NCBI RefSeq assembly: GCF_000739735.1
Contig: NZ_BBJF01000011.1
Span: 124,001-188,000, forward strand
Length of the DNA stretch: 64,000 nucleotides
Origin: Paraburkholderia ginsengisoli NBRC 100965
Lineage (GTDB): Bacteria; Pseudomonadota; Gammaproteobacteria; Burkholderiales; Burkholderiaceae
Direction: 5' to 3'
Shown: positions 8,957-18,261 of the stretch, one piece after another
Position numbering within the stretch: the first letter of the stretch is position 1
Layout: every line of letters begins with the position of its first letter
Notes under the pieces: model-generated
What the model was told of the DNA's origin: nothing
The model's database searches: none
Seen by the model: only the letters and a program-made list of their open reading frames with translations
Made by a program: the position numbers and the translations under genes

Positions 8957-9125
8957 GCGATGTGCGCAGCGGGCGGCGGATTACCGGCCCGTTGTGCGAC
9001 ATAGTGGTGTGGCGCTGGGCCGGCGCATGCGCCAGTGAACGCGCCATCGAACGCGCGCGGCCGCGTTCGGGACATGCTGCGCGATGCGCGCGGCGCGTTT
9101 CATGAGCCGTAGTTTTTCGCCGATG

Positions 9126-9199
9126 GCAGACCGCGCGCCGGTCTGCTCTCCCTTGGGACGCAAGCATACTTGCGTCGGCCTTCGAAGCCTTGGGCTTCG
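9126..9199 (+). promoter_or_regulatory. Three consecutive hairpins upstream of ftsK
   Basis: Three perfect inverted repeats follow each other: GCAGACC (9126-9132) with GGTCTGC (9140-9146); GACGCAAG (9157-9164) with CTTGCGTC (9169-9176), loop CATA; CGAAGCC (9183-9189) with GGCTTCG (9193-9199), loop TTG. A GCGTTTTTTCG tract follows at 9221-9231 and the ftsK start at 9248. They could be the terminator of the META gene, a structured ftsK leader, or both. Confidence 0.6.
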
Positions 9200-9247
9200 C
9201 CGGTTTAAACTCGACGGATTGCGTTTTTTCGCGTTCGTCATTCGTTG

Positions 9248-12200
9248 ATGTCTAGTATGCACACGGTAGTTTTCGGCTGGTTCGGCGGGTCGGCCGTCTG
9301 GTTCATTCCTCTTTTGTGGCGCCTCGTGAAGTCGGTGCTGCCAGGCGGCGCAGGCTTGCGCGGTCCCGGCACGATCCGTCTTTGGCTGGGCTTCGTCTGC
9401 GTGTTGGTGGCGAGCTGCACGCTGGAGGCGTCGCTGCTCGACGTGGTCGGCGTCAATGGCTTCGGCCATGCGCTGGCCGCGGGCTTCGGTCATCTGCTCG
9501 GTCGCATCGGCACGCCGCTCGCGGCGCTCGCGCTGCTGCTGATCAGCCTGCCCTGGCTGATCGATTTCCGCTGGCGCGATTTCGCCGCGTGGGCGGACGG
9601 CGCGTTCGGCCTCGGGCTGTCGCGCGGACTGGCTAAGCGCGATGAGGAAGCGCGCCGTCATCGCAGCGTCGACGATGGTTTGCCTTCGCATGTTTCGCCG
9701 GCCACCAACACGATGGCGCCGAAAAGTAATGGGCGTTATGCGCGGCCGACGGTGTGGCGTCCGCCTGCGAGTGGACGCGGTGCGGGGGCGGCCGGCGCGG
9801 CGGCGGGTAAGGATGCGGCGGCGCGGGGTGCGAGAGCGAGCTGGCGCGCGGGCGCCACGGCTTCACGCAGCCAGGCGGCGCAGATCGAGCCGGTGCTGCG
9901 TACGGGCACGACGACTTCGACGCGGCAGACGTCAATTCCAGGACGAGCGCCGAATGCGGATAACTCGGCGTTCATGCCGACCGAGCCGGTCGCGCCTGTT
10001 GGGTGGTTGCGGGAGACAGGCGCGCGGGGGGGAGTGGGCGGGGCTTCTTCGGCTTCGGCTGCTTCGGCTGCCTCCGGTGCCGTGTCGCGCGATGCAGCGT
10101 TGCAGGTCGGCCGGCGCTCGGCTGGCGAACAGCGTCCCGTGGGACCGCTTGTCGCAGGCGCGGATTGGGCTGGGGTTTCTGGTCCGGCTTCTGCCGTAGG
10201 TGCTGGTGTTTCCGTTGCCGGTGCCGCTATTTCTGGTGCCACTGCTGCCGCGCCGGGCGCTGCGGCGCAAGCCGTGAATGCCGCCGCGGCGCGCACTGCG
10301 CCGCGCGCAGCCGCAAGTTCTGCGGCCGGTTCGATGACGAATGCCGCAGCCGGCGCGAACCGTTCATCGGCGACGATGCCTCGCGCGGCGGCTCCGCTCG
10401 ACCGCGCCGCGACACCTGGTCAGCCATTTCCGTCCGTCCCGCTTGCGAACGCGGGCATGCCGACGTCGACCACGCGTCGGCCGGCACCGAGCTACACCCG
10501 GCCGATGGCGAACGCACAGAAAGTTTCGCCGCCCGCCAGCGTCCAGGAGACGCTGCGTAGCATCGCGGAAAACGCCGCGCGCTGGACCGATCTGGCCGGC
10601 GTGAGCCTCGCGCGCAGCAGCGGCGCGGAAGGCGCGAAGACAATGGCGGCGAGCAACGAGGAACCGGCGGTGGAATCGATGGAGTCGGTCGAGTTTGGGC
10701 AGACCGGTCAGCATGCGCAGGGGCTCGGCGCCATCGAGACGACTTCGTCGACGAATTCGAATGAGCCTTTGCCGGAGGTCGTCGAGCCTTCGGTTGCGCA
10801 GTCCTCGGTGCAGGCCTCGGTGCAGTCCTTGGCACAGCCCTTGGCGCAGCGGCCGGTCGAAGCGGCGTCTGTCGAATCGTCATGGATGCCTACCGCTTTC
10901 GATGCGCCAGTCGAGGTCGACGCCGTGCCTGTCGTGCAATGGCCGATCGAGCCGCCGATTATTCACGCGCCGTCGATGGCTGCGCCCGTGCCGATGGGTG
11001 ATGCGGGCGGCGCGTCCGAATCGGTTGCGGCGGGCTCGGCTGGTTTTGAGTCCGGGGTAGCGACACCGGATGCGTTCACGCCGGCTTTGTCTACGCCTGC
11101 TGTGGTCGCACCTGTTGTGTCTGCGCATGCTCCGTCCACGTCGGCTGAGTCCGCGCCCGCCGAGTATGGACCTGTTGCGTCAACGCATGCTGTGCCAGCA
11201 CCTGCTCTGACCACACCCGTTGCGTCTGCGCATGCTGTGTCCGCGCCGGTCGAGTCCGCACCTTTCGTCGCGTCGACGCGTGCTCCGTTCACATCGGCTG
11301 TCTCCACGACCGCCGAGTACGCACCTGCCGCATCCACGCCGACGCCGTTCCAAATCTTCGCGGCCCAGTTGCAAGCGAGCGATGAACAACCGGACGAGTC
11401 GTCGTTCGAAGATGAATCGACGCAATCGGCCGTGCAGATCGACGGTGACGCGCACCCGAGCAGCACGGTCGCGCAAACGGTCGACGAAGCCATCGAGCCT
11501 TCGTCCACTATCGCGCCGAGCCTCGCCGCGTTCGCGAAGCCACAGGTCCCCGCGCATCGGGAAGAGACCGCGCCGATCGCAGAGCCGCGCGACGTCCCCG
11601 CAGCGACGACGCAACCGCCAATTCCGGTCGCGGAAGTCGTCATCGATAAAGCGCTCGCGCCTTGGCAGAGCCGAAGCACCGCCGTCGCGGCGCAGCATGC
11701 GCTTGCCGCCAGCCATCCCGTCGTGCAGACCGAAGTGCGGACCGAAGCGCCGACCGCTCACCATACGCCGTTGCCGCAAGTCGCGGGCGCAAGCGCAGGC
11801 GAAGCACCGGCCCCGGTCCAGCCGGCGACGTCGAACGCCCCCGCCGTGCACGACGCATCGGAAGCCGGGAGCACTTTCACACCGGTCACAGTGACGACCA
11901 CGGCAAACCCGGCCCAGCAGCAGTCTCCGCAACCGCTGCAATCACCGCAGTCGTCGCAGTCGCTGCAACCCGCGCAATCAGCGCAATCGCCGCAAAGCCC
12001 CGAGCCGCACGCACCACTGCCGACCCCACCCACGGCCGAAGCCCCGCCCCCGGAACCCACAGTCGTCCAGCGCCCCCCGCTGCGCGGCCACGCTCCAGTG
12101 AACGGCTTCGAATTCCATGCGCCGGCCGCGTCGATGGTCGAGCTGCCGACGCTCGATCTGCTCGCGCCCGCCGACACCGACATCGAGCCCGTCTCCGAAG

Positions 12201-13615
12201 AAAAGCTCATCGAGACCGGCCTGCTGATCGAGCAGCGCCTGCAGGAATTCAAGGTGCCGGTGACCGTCGTCGGCGCATCGGCGGGACCGGTCATCACACG
12301 CTTCGAAGTCGAGCCGGCGCTCGGCGTGCGCGGCAGTCAGATCGTCGGTCTGATGAAGGACCTGTCGCGCGGTCTCGGCCTCACGTCGATCCGCGTCGTC
12401 GAAACGATTCCCGGCAAGACCTGCATGGGCCTCGAATTGCCGAACGCGAAACGCCAGACTATCCGCCTGTCCGAGATTCTCGAAGCGAGCGTCTACCAGA
12501 ACTCGCATTCGCAACTGACGCTCGCGATGGGCAAGGACATCACCGGCCATCCGGTCGTCGCCGACCTGGCGAAAGCGCCGCACATGCTGGTCGCGGGCAC
12601 GACCGGTTCGGGCAAGTCGGTCGCGATCAACGCGATGATCTGCTCGCTGCTCTACAAGGCGACGCCCGAGGAAGTGCGCCTCATCATGATCGATCCGAAG
12701 ATGCTGGAGCTGTCGGTCTACGAAGGCATCCCGCACCTGCTCGCGCCCGTCGTCACCGACATGAAGCTCGCGGCCAACGCGCTCAACTGGTGCGTCGGCG
12801 AAATGGAGAAGCGCTACCGGCTGATGTCCGCGGTCGGCGTGCGCAACCTCGCCGGCTTCAACCAGAAAATCCGCGACACCGAGGCGAAAGGCAAGAAGCT
12901 CGGTAACCCGTTCTCGCTGACGCCCGACGCGCCGGAACCGCTCGCGCCTTTGCCGCTGATCGTGGTCGTGATCGACGAACTCGCAGACCTGATGATGGTG
13001 GCGGGCAAGAAGATCGAAGAGCTGATCGCGCGGCTCGCGCAGAAGGCTCGCGCCGCCGGCATCCACCTGATTCTGGCGACGCAGCGGCCCTCGGTCGACG
13101 TGATCACCGGGCTCATCAAGGCGAACATTCCGACGCGCGTCGCGTTCCAGGTGTCGTCGAAGATCGACTCGCGCACGATTCTCGACCAGATGGGCGCCGA
13201 GTCGCTGCTCGGTCAGGGCGACATGCTGTTCCTGCCGCCAGGCACCGGCTATCCGCAACGGGTCCATGGCGCTTTTGTGGCCGACGAGGAAGTACATCGG
13301 ATCGTCGAGTACCTGAAGCAGTTCGGCGAGCCGCAGTACGAGGAAGGCATTCTCGACGGCCCGGCCACCGATGGCGGCGCGGCGCAGGATCTGTTCGGCG
13401 AATCGCCGGACGCGGAAGCCGATCCGCTCTACGACGAGGCCGTCGCGTTCGTCGTGCGCACGCGGCGCGCGTCGATCTCGTCGGTACAGCGGCAATTGCG
13501 CATCGGCTACAACCGCGCGGCGCGCCTTGTCGAACAGATGGAGACGGCGGGACTCGTGTCGGCGATGAGCATCAACGGCAGCCGCGAAGTGCTCGCGCCG
13601 GGACCGGCGGAATAG
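9248..13615 (+). CDS. ftsK: DNA translocase FtsK/SpoIIIE, long-linker form
   Basis: A 1455-aa septal DNA pump that moves and resolves chromosome termini at division. The N-terminus has about three to four membrane segments in the first 115 residues. Then comes a low-complexity Ala/Pro/Ser/Gln linker to about residue 960, with degenerate internal repeats. The motor follows: alpha domain, Walker A AGTTGSGKS near residue 1117, Walker B IVVVIDELADLMMV near 1240, RAAGIHLILATQRPSVDVITG. The C-terminal gamma winged helix (DPLYDEAVAFV to GYNRAARLVEQME, about 1393-1445) reads KOPS in characterised homologues. An in-frame TTG sits just before the ATG; a stop at 9206-9208 bars any longer start. The linker uses codons with less GC3 than the motor. 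Confidence 0.95.
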   Translation: MSSMHTVVFGWFGGSAVWFIPLLWRLVKSVLPGGAGLRGPGTIRLWLGFVCVLVASCTLEASLLDVVGVNGFGHALAAGFGHLLGRIGTPLAALALLLISLPWLIDFRWRDFAAWADGAFGLGLSRGLAKRDEEARRHRSVDDGLPSHVSPATNTMAPKSNGRYARPTVWRPPASGRGAGAAGAAAGKDAAARGARASWRAGATASRSQAAQIEPVLRTGTTTSTRQTSIPGRAPNADNSAFMPTEPVAPVGWLRETGARGGVGGASSASAASAASGAVSRDAALQVGRRSAGEQRPVGPLVAGADWAGVSGPASAVGAGVSVAGAAISGATAAAPGAAAQAVNAAAARTAPRAAASSAAGSMTNAAAGANRSSATMPRAAAPLDRAATPGQPFPSVPLANAGMPTSTTRRPAPSYTRPMANAQKVSPPASVQETLRSIAENAARWTDLAGVSLARSSGAEGAKTMAASNEEPAVESMESVEFGQTGQHAQGLGAIETTSSTNSNEPLPEVVEPSVAQSSVQASVQSLAQPLAQRPVEAASVESSWMPTAFDAPVEVDAVPVVQWPIEPPIIHAPSMAAPVPMGDAGGASESVAAGSAGFESGVATPDAFTPALSTPAVVAPVVSAHAPSTSAESAPAEYGPVASTHAVPAPALTTPVASAHAVSAPVESAPFVASTRAPFTSAVSTTAEYAPAASTPTPFQIFAAQLQASDEQPDESSFEDESTQSAVQIDGDAHPSSTVAQTVDEAIEPSSTIAPSLAAFAKPQVPAHREETAPIAEPRDVPAATTQPPIPVAEVVIDKALAPWQSRSTAVAAQHALAASHPVVQTEVRTEAPTAHHTPLPQVAGASAGEAPAPVQPATSNAPAVHDASEAGSTFTPVTVTTTANPAQQQSPQPLQSPQSSQSLQPAQSAQSPQSPEPHAPLPTPPTAEAPPPEPTVVQRPPLRGHAPVNGFEFHAPAASMVELPTLDLLAPADTDIEPVSEEKLIETGLLIEQRLQEFKVPVTVVGASAGPVITRFEVEPALGVRGSQIVGLMKDLSRGLGLTSIRVVETIPGKTCMGLELPNAKRQTIRLSEILEASVYQNSHSQLTLAMGKDITGHPVVADLAKAPHMLVAGTTGSGKSVAINAMICSLLYKATPEEVRLIMIDPKMLELSVYEGIPHLLAPVVTDMKLAANALNWCVGEMEKRYRLMSAVGVRNLAGFNQKIRDTEAKGKKLGNPFSLTPDAPEPLAPLPLIVVVIDELADLMMVAGKKIEELIARLAQKARAAGIHLILATQRPSVDVITGLIKANIPTRVAFQVSSKIDSRTILDQMGAESLLGQGDMLFLPPGTGYPQRVHGAFVADEEVHRIVEYLKQFGEPQYEEGILDGPATDGGAAQDLFGESPDAEADPLYDEAVAFVVRTRRASISSVQRQLRIGYNRAARLVEQMETAGLVSAMSINGSREVLAPGPAE

Positions 13616-13709
13616 CGGACCGGCCGCGTTGCCGCCGGCTGAAAAGGCGACGGACGCAATGCTTCCAACGAGTGCGCAACCGTCTGCGATACGCACTGAG
13701 CCGCAAGCA

Positions 13710-13738
13710 AAACGGGTCGCTCAAAAGGCGACCCGTTT
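13710..13738. terminator. Hairpin between convergent ftsK and lactonase-like gene
   Basis: AAACGGGTCGC (13710-13720) pairs perfectly with GCGACCCGTTT (13728-13738) around a 7-nt loop. It sits midway between two convergent stops, so it can end both transcripts. The T-tract is only TTT on the plus side. Confidence 0.75.
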
Positions 13739-13789
13739 CGCATCTCATACCCGCGCGTTCACATACCTATGACACGCGCCGCCCCCCTC

Positions 13790-15136
13790 TCACGACGGCG
13801 ACACCAGTTTGAAATCCACCGGCGCACCGAGTTCGAAGTGCTGCTTCGGCGTCGGATCGAGCAGACCGGTCTGCTGATCGCGCTTGAACACATACACGCT
13901 ATCGCTGTTCTGATTGCCGACGATCAGCCAGTTGCCGCTCGGGTCGATCGCGAACTCGCGCGGCGACTTGCCGAGGCTCGATTGATGGCCGATCTTCTTC
14001 AGATGTCCGTTGGCGGGATCGACCGAGAAGATCACGATCTCGTTCGCGTCGCCGCGATTGGACGCGTACACAAAGCGCCCGTCCGGCGACAGATGGATCG
14101 CCGACCCGCCCACCGCCCCCTTGAAGCCCGGCTGCGTCATGGGCAGCGTTTGCACCAGCTTGAGCTTGCCGTCGCTGTAGTCGAAGGTGCTGACCGACGC
14201 GTTCAGTTCGCTCGTCAGATACGCATGCTTGCCGTCCGCGCCGAAGATCAGATGGCGCGGCCCCGTGCCCGCTTTCTGCTGGGTGTAGCCCCAGTCGGTC
14301 GGCGTGACCGGGCCGCGGTTGTCGCCGGGCGTGTAGCGATACGAGTACAGCTTGTCGGCGCCGAGGTCCTGCGCGAAGAGATAGTGTCCGTCCGGCGAGA
14401 ACACCGTCGAGTGAACGTGCGAGTTGTCCTGACGCCCCTTTACCGGCCCGCCGCCCTCGTGATGCACGGTGAGTACCGAGCTGCCGAGCTGGCCGTCGCC
14501 TTGCACCGGGAACACCGCGAAGCTGCCGCCCGGATCGGCCGCCACCGAATAGTTCGCGGTCAGCAAATACTTTCCGTCCGGCGACAGACTCAGATAGCAC
14601 GGATCATTGCCATCCGACGACACCTTGTTGAGGAACGTCAGTTGCCCCTGCGCGGCGTCGAAGCCAAACGCGCTGACGCCGCCGCGCTGCGTGGCCGGGC
14701 CATCGTCGCCGGGCAACTCGTTGACCGCGTAGACGAAGCGGCGGTCGCGGCTCACCACGAGGAACGACGGATTGACCGTCTGCGCCACCGACACGCGCGT
14801 GGCCGCGCCCGTCTTCGTATCGAAGCGATAGACGTAGATGCCCTCGCTCTTGCCGCTGGTGTAAGTGCCGACCAGCATGTTGTAGACGCCGTCCGTGGGG
14901 ACCGGGCCGGAATCTTGCGCATACGCGTGCGAAGCAACAATCGAGACCATGAGCACGAAACCTTTTATTATCGAACGGGCGGCGCGTAGAGGAGCAGGTC
15001 GCCCCGTGCGCCGCAACGCGTGATCAGTAGCGGAGGGCAAAACGGAAAGCAGAACGGAAGGCAACAAGGCAGGCGGAACGGAACCCGAAGCGGAACTCGA
15101 AACGGCACGCGCGGCCGCCCGGCGACGACGAAGCAT
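13790..15136 (-). CDS. Secreted lactonase-family beta-propeller (6-phosphogluconolactonase-like)
   Basis: A 448-aa protein of the YbhE/Pgl-type seven-bladed propeller family. Repeated blades show LSPDGKYLLTANY, FSPDGHYLFAQDLG, FGADGKHAYLTSEL, LSPDGRFVYASNRG and IDPSGNWLIVGNQ; the N-terminal blade starts MLVGTYTSGKSEGIYVYRFD. The ATG at 15136 has a perfect AGGAGG 4 nt upstream, giving a long Arg-rich N-region before the hydrophobic segment and the cleavage site SHAYAQ near residue 80; a shorter signal peptide from an internal Met is possible. Because it appears exported, a role on cytoplasmic 6-phosphogluconolactone is doubtful; it may act on other lactones or as a binding propeller. Confidence 0.8.
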   Translation of the reverse strand: MLRRRRAAARAVSSSASGSVPPALLPSVLLSVLPSATDHALRRTGRPAPLRAARSIIKGFVLMVSIVASHAYAQDSGPVPTDGVYNMLVGTYTSGKSEGIYVYRFDTKTGAATRVSVAQTVNPSFLVVSRDRRFVYAVNELPGDDGPATQRGGVSAFGFDAAQGQLTFLNKVSSDGNDPCYLSLSPDGKYLLTANYSVAADPGGSFAVFPVQGDGQLGSSVLTVHHEGGGPVKGRQDNSHVHSTVFSPDGHYLFAQDLGADKLYSYRYTPGDNRGPVTPTDWGYTQQKAGTGPRHLIFGADGKHAYLTSELNASVSTFDYSDGKLKLVQTLPMTQPGFKGAVGGSAIHLSPDGRFVYASNRGDANEIVIFSVDPANGHLKKIGHQSSLGKSPREFAIDPSGNWLIVGNQNSDSVYVFKRDQQTGLLDPTPKQHFELGAPVDFKLVSPS

Positions 15137-15373
15137 ATGACCTCCTGGACATCGGTGATTGGGTGAAGCGATTGTCATGGTGTCACTGGTCTGCCGCGCG
15201 GTCGGTCGAGCGTTGTTCTTATCGAGGCAAGTATAAAAGCGTTGGGTCGGATCATGCAGCGGATCATGCAACGCATGCGGCTACCGTCATCCGGCGCGCA
15301 TCGGTAGTCATTGCCCCGCGTCGCGGGGAGTTTTTTCAATCGCGTCTTACGCGTCTCACACTACGGAGTCTTC

Positions 15374-15526
15374 ATGAACGTCACACTCAGCCTGGGCCCG
15401 GTCGTTTCGTTGATCGCCGGCATCCTGATTCTCGTGATGCCGCGTCTGTTGAACTACATCGTCGCGCTCTATCTGATCCTCATCGGCATCATTGGGATTT
15501 TCGGTGTGGGCTCGACGCATTTCTGA
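15374..15526 (+). CDS. DUF3096 small membrane protein
   Basis: A 50-aa hydrophobic protein with two predicted membrane segments: LGPVVSLIAGILILVM and NYIVALYLILIGIIGIFGV, joined by PRLL. The PRLLNYIVA core is the DUF3096 signature. Start ATG 15374 has CGGAG 5 nt upstream; a longer in-frame start at 15311 adds a non-conserved leader. Function unknown; the family is common in Proteobacteria as stand-alone genes. Confidence 0.82.
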   Translation: MNVTLSLGPVVSLIAGILILVMPRLLNYIVALYLILIGIIGIFGVGSTHF

Positions 15527-15544
15527 GCCGGCGGCAACGGATGA

Positions 15545-15572
15545 ACGAAGCCGGGCGCGTGCCCGGCTTCGT
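15545..15572 (+). terminator. Terminator hairpin after DUF3096 gene
   Basis: A perfect 12-bp stem, ACGAAGCCGGGC (15545-15556) with its complement at 15561-15572, loop GCGT, lies 18 nt after the stop codon. No long T-tract follows. Confidence 0.65.
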
Positions 15573-15723
15573 CGTGCGTAGTCGGTGGAATCGGCGGGAT
15601 CTGCGTGGTCGGTGGGAATGTACTGAATGCGGAACGCGGACGGCGCGACGAGACGCATGCGCCGCCGGCACGTTGGCAAATCAACGAAGCAAAAGACGCA
15701 CGGGATGCGCTCCGCCTTGACGC

Positions 15724-15969
15724 TCAACCGTTGGAGAGCTGGTCGAGCCGCAGGCGCCCCTGCAACGACAGAGCGCCGACGGCATAATGGCCGTCACCTT
15801 CCTGGTAGCGCCGGAAGCAGTCCCGTTCGACCAGAAACGCGGCGGCGGTCAGCATGCCGTTGCGGCTCAGGCCCAGCCGGCCGTGATCGAGCGGCAACAT
15901 CGAATCGCCGGCGAGTTCGCTGGCGGCCGAGAGTATCGTGATGCAATCGGATTTCGTCGGGTTCAGCAT
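15724..15969 (-). CDS. Hypothetical protein, 81 aa
   Basis: Not assigned to a family. The ATG at 15969 has a clear GAGGA ribosome site 8-9 nt upstream, and the sequence (SDCITILSAASELAGDSML, then HGRLGLSRNGMLTAAAFLVERDCFRRYQEG) reads as a compact mixed helical protein with coding-like composition, so it is probably real. It has no signal peptide or membrane segment. It is divergent from the GH15 gene, with about 230 nt between their starts. A DNA-binding role is conceivable from its size and basic middle but is not supported by a motif. Confidence 0.6.
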   Translation of the reverse strand: MLNPTKSDCITILSAASELAGDSMLPLDHGRLGLSRNGMLTAAAFLVERDCFRRYQEGDGHYAVGALSLQGRLRLDQLSNG

Positions 15970-16199
15970 GGCTTTCGTCCTCGGAAACGGCGTCTGCGTG
16001 CGCCATGGGCAAGGCCGACTCTCGGCCCGGCAGGGCTCCGGACCTCGGCTCGAAATCCGATTGTAGGCATTGATTTGACAATTACCAACCCACGTTTTGC
16101 CGCATTGCGTGATGAACCAATGTGCATCGCGCGAGTCCGGTAATAACCATGACCCCAGCGCGACGGCCTTGCCGTGCGTCATCACTGACACGCTTCTCT

Positions 16200-18080
16200 A
16201 TGCCTGCACTCATCGAAGACTATGCGCTCATCGGCGACGGCCACACGGCCGCGCTCGTCTCCCGCGACGGCTCCGTCGACTGGCTCTGCTGGCCGCGTTT
16301 CGACTCCGGCGCGTGCTTCGCCGCCCTGCTCGGCACGCCCGACAACGGCCGCTGGCTCATCGCTCCCGTATCGGACACCGCGCCCACCATCACGCGCCGG
16401 TATCGCGGCGAGACGCTGATCCTCGAGACCGATTTCGAAACGCCCGAGGGCGCCGTCACGCTGATCGACTTCATGCCGCCGGGCAACGGCTGGTCGGAGA
16501 TGGTGCGTATCGTCGTCGGCAAGCGCGGCACCGTGCGCATGAAGATGGAGCTGGTGCTGCGCTTCGACTACGGTTTTTCGATTCCGTGGGTCGATCGGCT
16601 CAAGCACGACAGCGGCATCAAGGCGATCGTCGGACCGGACAACGCGGTGCTGCGCACACCGGTCGAGTTGCGCGGCGAAGATATGAAGACGGTCGCCGAA
16701 TTCACGGTAAGCGAAGGCGAACGCGTGCCGTTTTCGCTCGCCTACGCGGCGTCGCATCTGCGCATTCCGCCCGCGCGCGATGCGCACACGTCGCTCGCGC
16801 GCACCGAGAATCACTGGCTCGAATGGTCGGCGCGCGGCACCGTCGAAGGGCGCTGGGCCGGCGCGATCCGCCGCTCGCTGATCACGTTGAAGGCGCTCGC
16901 CTACGAGCCGACCGGCGGCATCGTCGCGGCGCCCACAACGTCGCTGCCGGAGCAGCTCGGCGGCACGCGCAACTGGGACTACCGCTACTGCTGGCTGCGC
17001 GACGCCACCATCACGCTGCTCGCGATGATGCGCGGCGGCTACTACGACGAAGCGCGCGCGTGGCGCAGCTGGCTCGGCCGCGTGATGGCCGGCTCGCCGG
17101 AACAGTTGCAGATCATGTACGGCATTGCCGGCGAGCGGCGGCTGCCGGAGTTCGAGATCGACTGGCTGCCGGGTTATCAAGGCGCGAAGCCAGTGCGGAT
17201 CGGCAACAACGCGGTCGGCCAGCGCCAGCTCGACGTGTATGGCGAAGTGATGAACGCGCTGCACCTGGCGCGCGTCGGCGGCCTGCAGGCGGACGACACC
17301 GCGTGGAACGTGCAGCGCGCGCTGCTGGAGCACTTGGGCACGATCTGGCAGGAGCCCGACGAAGGCATCTGGGAAACGCGCGGCGGCCGTCAGCATTTCA
17401 CGTTTTCGAAGGTGATGGCGTGGGTCGCATTCGACCGCGCGATCCGCTCGGCCGAAATGTTCAAGCTCGACGGCCCGCTCGACGAATGGCGCGCCACCCG
17501 CGCGCGGATTCACGCGGAAGTCTGCGAGAAGGCGTGGAATCCCCAACTCAATGCGTTCTCGCAGTTCTACGGCAGCGACCAGCTCGACGCGAGCGTGTTG
17601 CTGCTGCCGCTGGTCGGCTTCCTGCCGCCGCACGATCCGCGCGTCGAGGGCACGGTGGCTGCGATCGAGCGCGACCTGATGCACGACGGTTTCGTGATGC
17701 GTTACCGCACGACCGAATACGACGACGGCCTGCCGCCGGGGGAAGGTACCTTCCTTGCGTGCTCATTCTGGATGGTGGACAACCTCGCGCTGCAAGGCCG
17801 TATCGGCGAAGCTATTGCGATGTACGAACGGTTGCTCGCTTTGTGCAACGACGTCGGCCTGCTCGCCGAAGAGTACGACCCGGCCGAAAAACGCCTGGTC
17901 GGCAACTTCCCGCAGGCGTTTTCGCATGTGGCGCTGGTGCACACCGGCCTGAATTTGATGAAGCATGAGCAGGAAATGGCTCAGGCGACCGGTCATCCGT
18001 CGCATAACGGCAACCGCTCCGGAGAACTGAAGGATGAGGCAACCCCCGATAGCGGCGCGGCAACATCGCCAGTAGCATGA
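16200..18080 (+). CDS. Glycoside hydrolase family 15 protein (trehalase/glucoamylase-like)
   Basis: A 626-aa cytoplasmic enzyme with the bacterial GH15 layout: N-terminal beta-sandwich (IEDYALIGDGHTAALVSRDGSVDWLCWPRFDS) and a C-terminal (alpha/alpha)6 barrel. Barrel signatures are TRNWDYRYCWLRDATITL, EGIWETRGGRQHFTFSKVMAWVAFDRAI, where the Glu after GIW is the likely general acid, and GLLAEEYDP, which carries the likely base. Actinobacterial homologues with this layout hydrolyse trehalose; others act on maltosides, so the substrate is open. Start MPALIEDY was chosen from the family N-terminus; no strong ribosome site is visible. The C-terminal 40 residues are variable. Confidence 0.88.
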   Translation: MPALIEDYALIGDGHTAALVSRDGSVDWLCWPRFDSGACFAALLGTPDNGRWLIAPVSDTAPTITRRYRGETLILETDFETPEGAVTLIDFMPPGNGWSEMVRIVVGKRGTVRMKMELVLRFDYGFSIPWVDRLKHDSGIKAIVGPDNAVLRTPVELRGEDMKTVAEFTVSEGERVPFSLAYAASHLRIPPARDAHTSLARTENHWLEWSARGTVEGRWAGAIRRSLITLKALAYEPTGGIVAAPTTSLPEQLGGTRNWDYRYCWLRDATITLLAMMRGGYYDEARAWRSWLGRVMAGSPEQLQIMYGIAGERRLPEFEIDWLPGYQGAKPVRIGNNAVGQRQLDVYGEVMNALHLARVGGLQADDTAWNVQRALLEHLGTIWQEPDEGIWETRGGRQHFTFSKVMAWVAFDRAIRSAEMFKLDGPLDEWRATRARIHAEVCEKAWNPQLNAFSQFYGSDQLDASVLLLPLVGFLPPHDPRVEGTVAAIERDLMHDGFVMRYRTTEYDDGLPPGEGTFLACSFWMVDNLALQGRIGEAIAMYERLLALCNDVGLLAEEYDPAEKRLVGNFPQAFSHVALVHTGLNLMKHEQEMAQATGHPSHNGNRSGELKDEATPDSGAATSPVA

Positions 18081-18261
18081 TTCAATGACGGTTTGCGTGC
18101 TACCCGCGCGCAAATTGCTGCATTGCACAAGTGCGCTTTGTTCGATATGATCGATCAAACTGTCGGCCGACAATCAATGTGCCAACAATCAAAATGGCCC
18201 GCCGCAACGCTTCCCGCGTGTTTGCGAAGCCCCTTGCGAACCCGCTTAGAACGGAGCACCC

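Noticed and set aside
11978..13696. A 572-codon minus-strand frame across the ftsK motor
   Set aside because: It is antisense to highly conserved FtsK sequence and has no recognisable domain.
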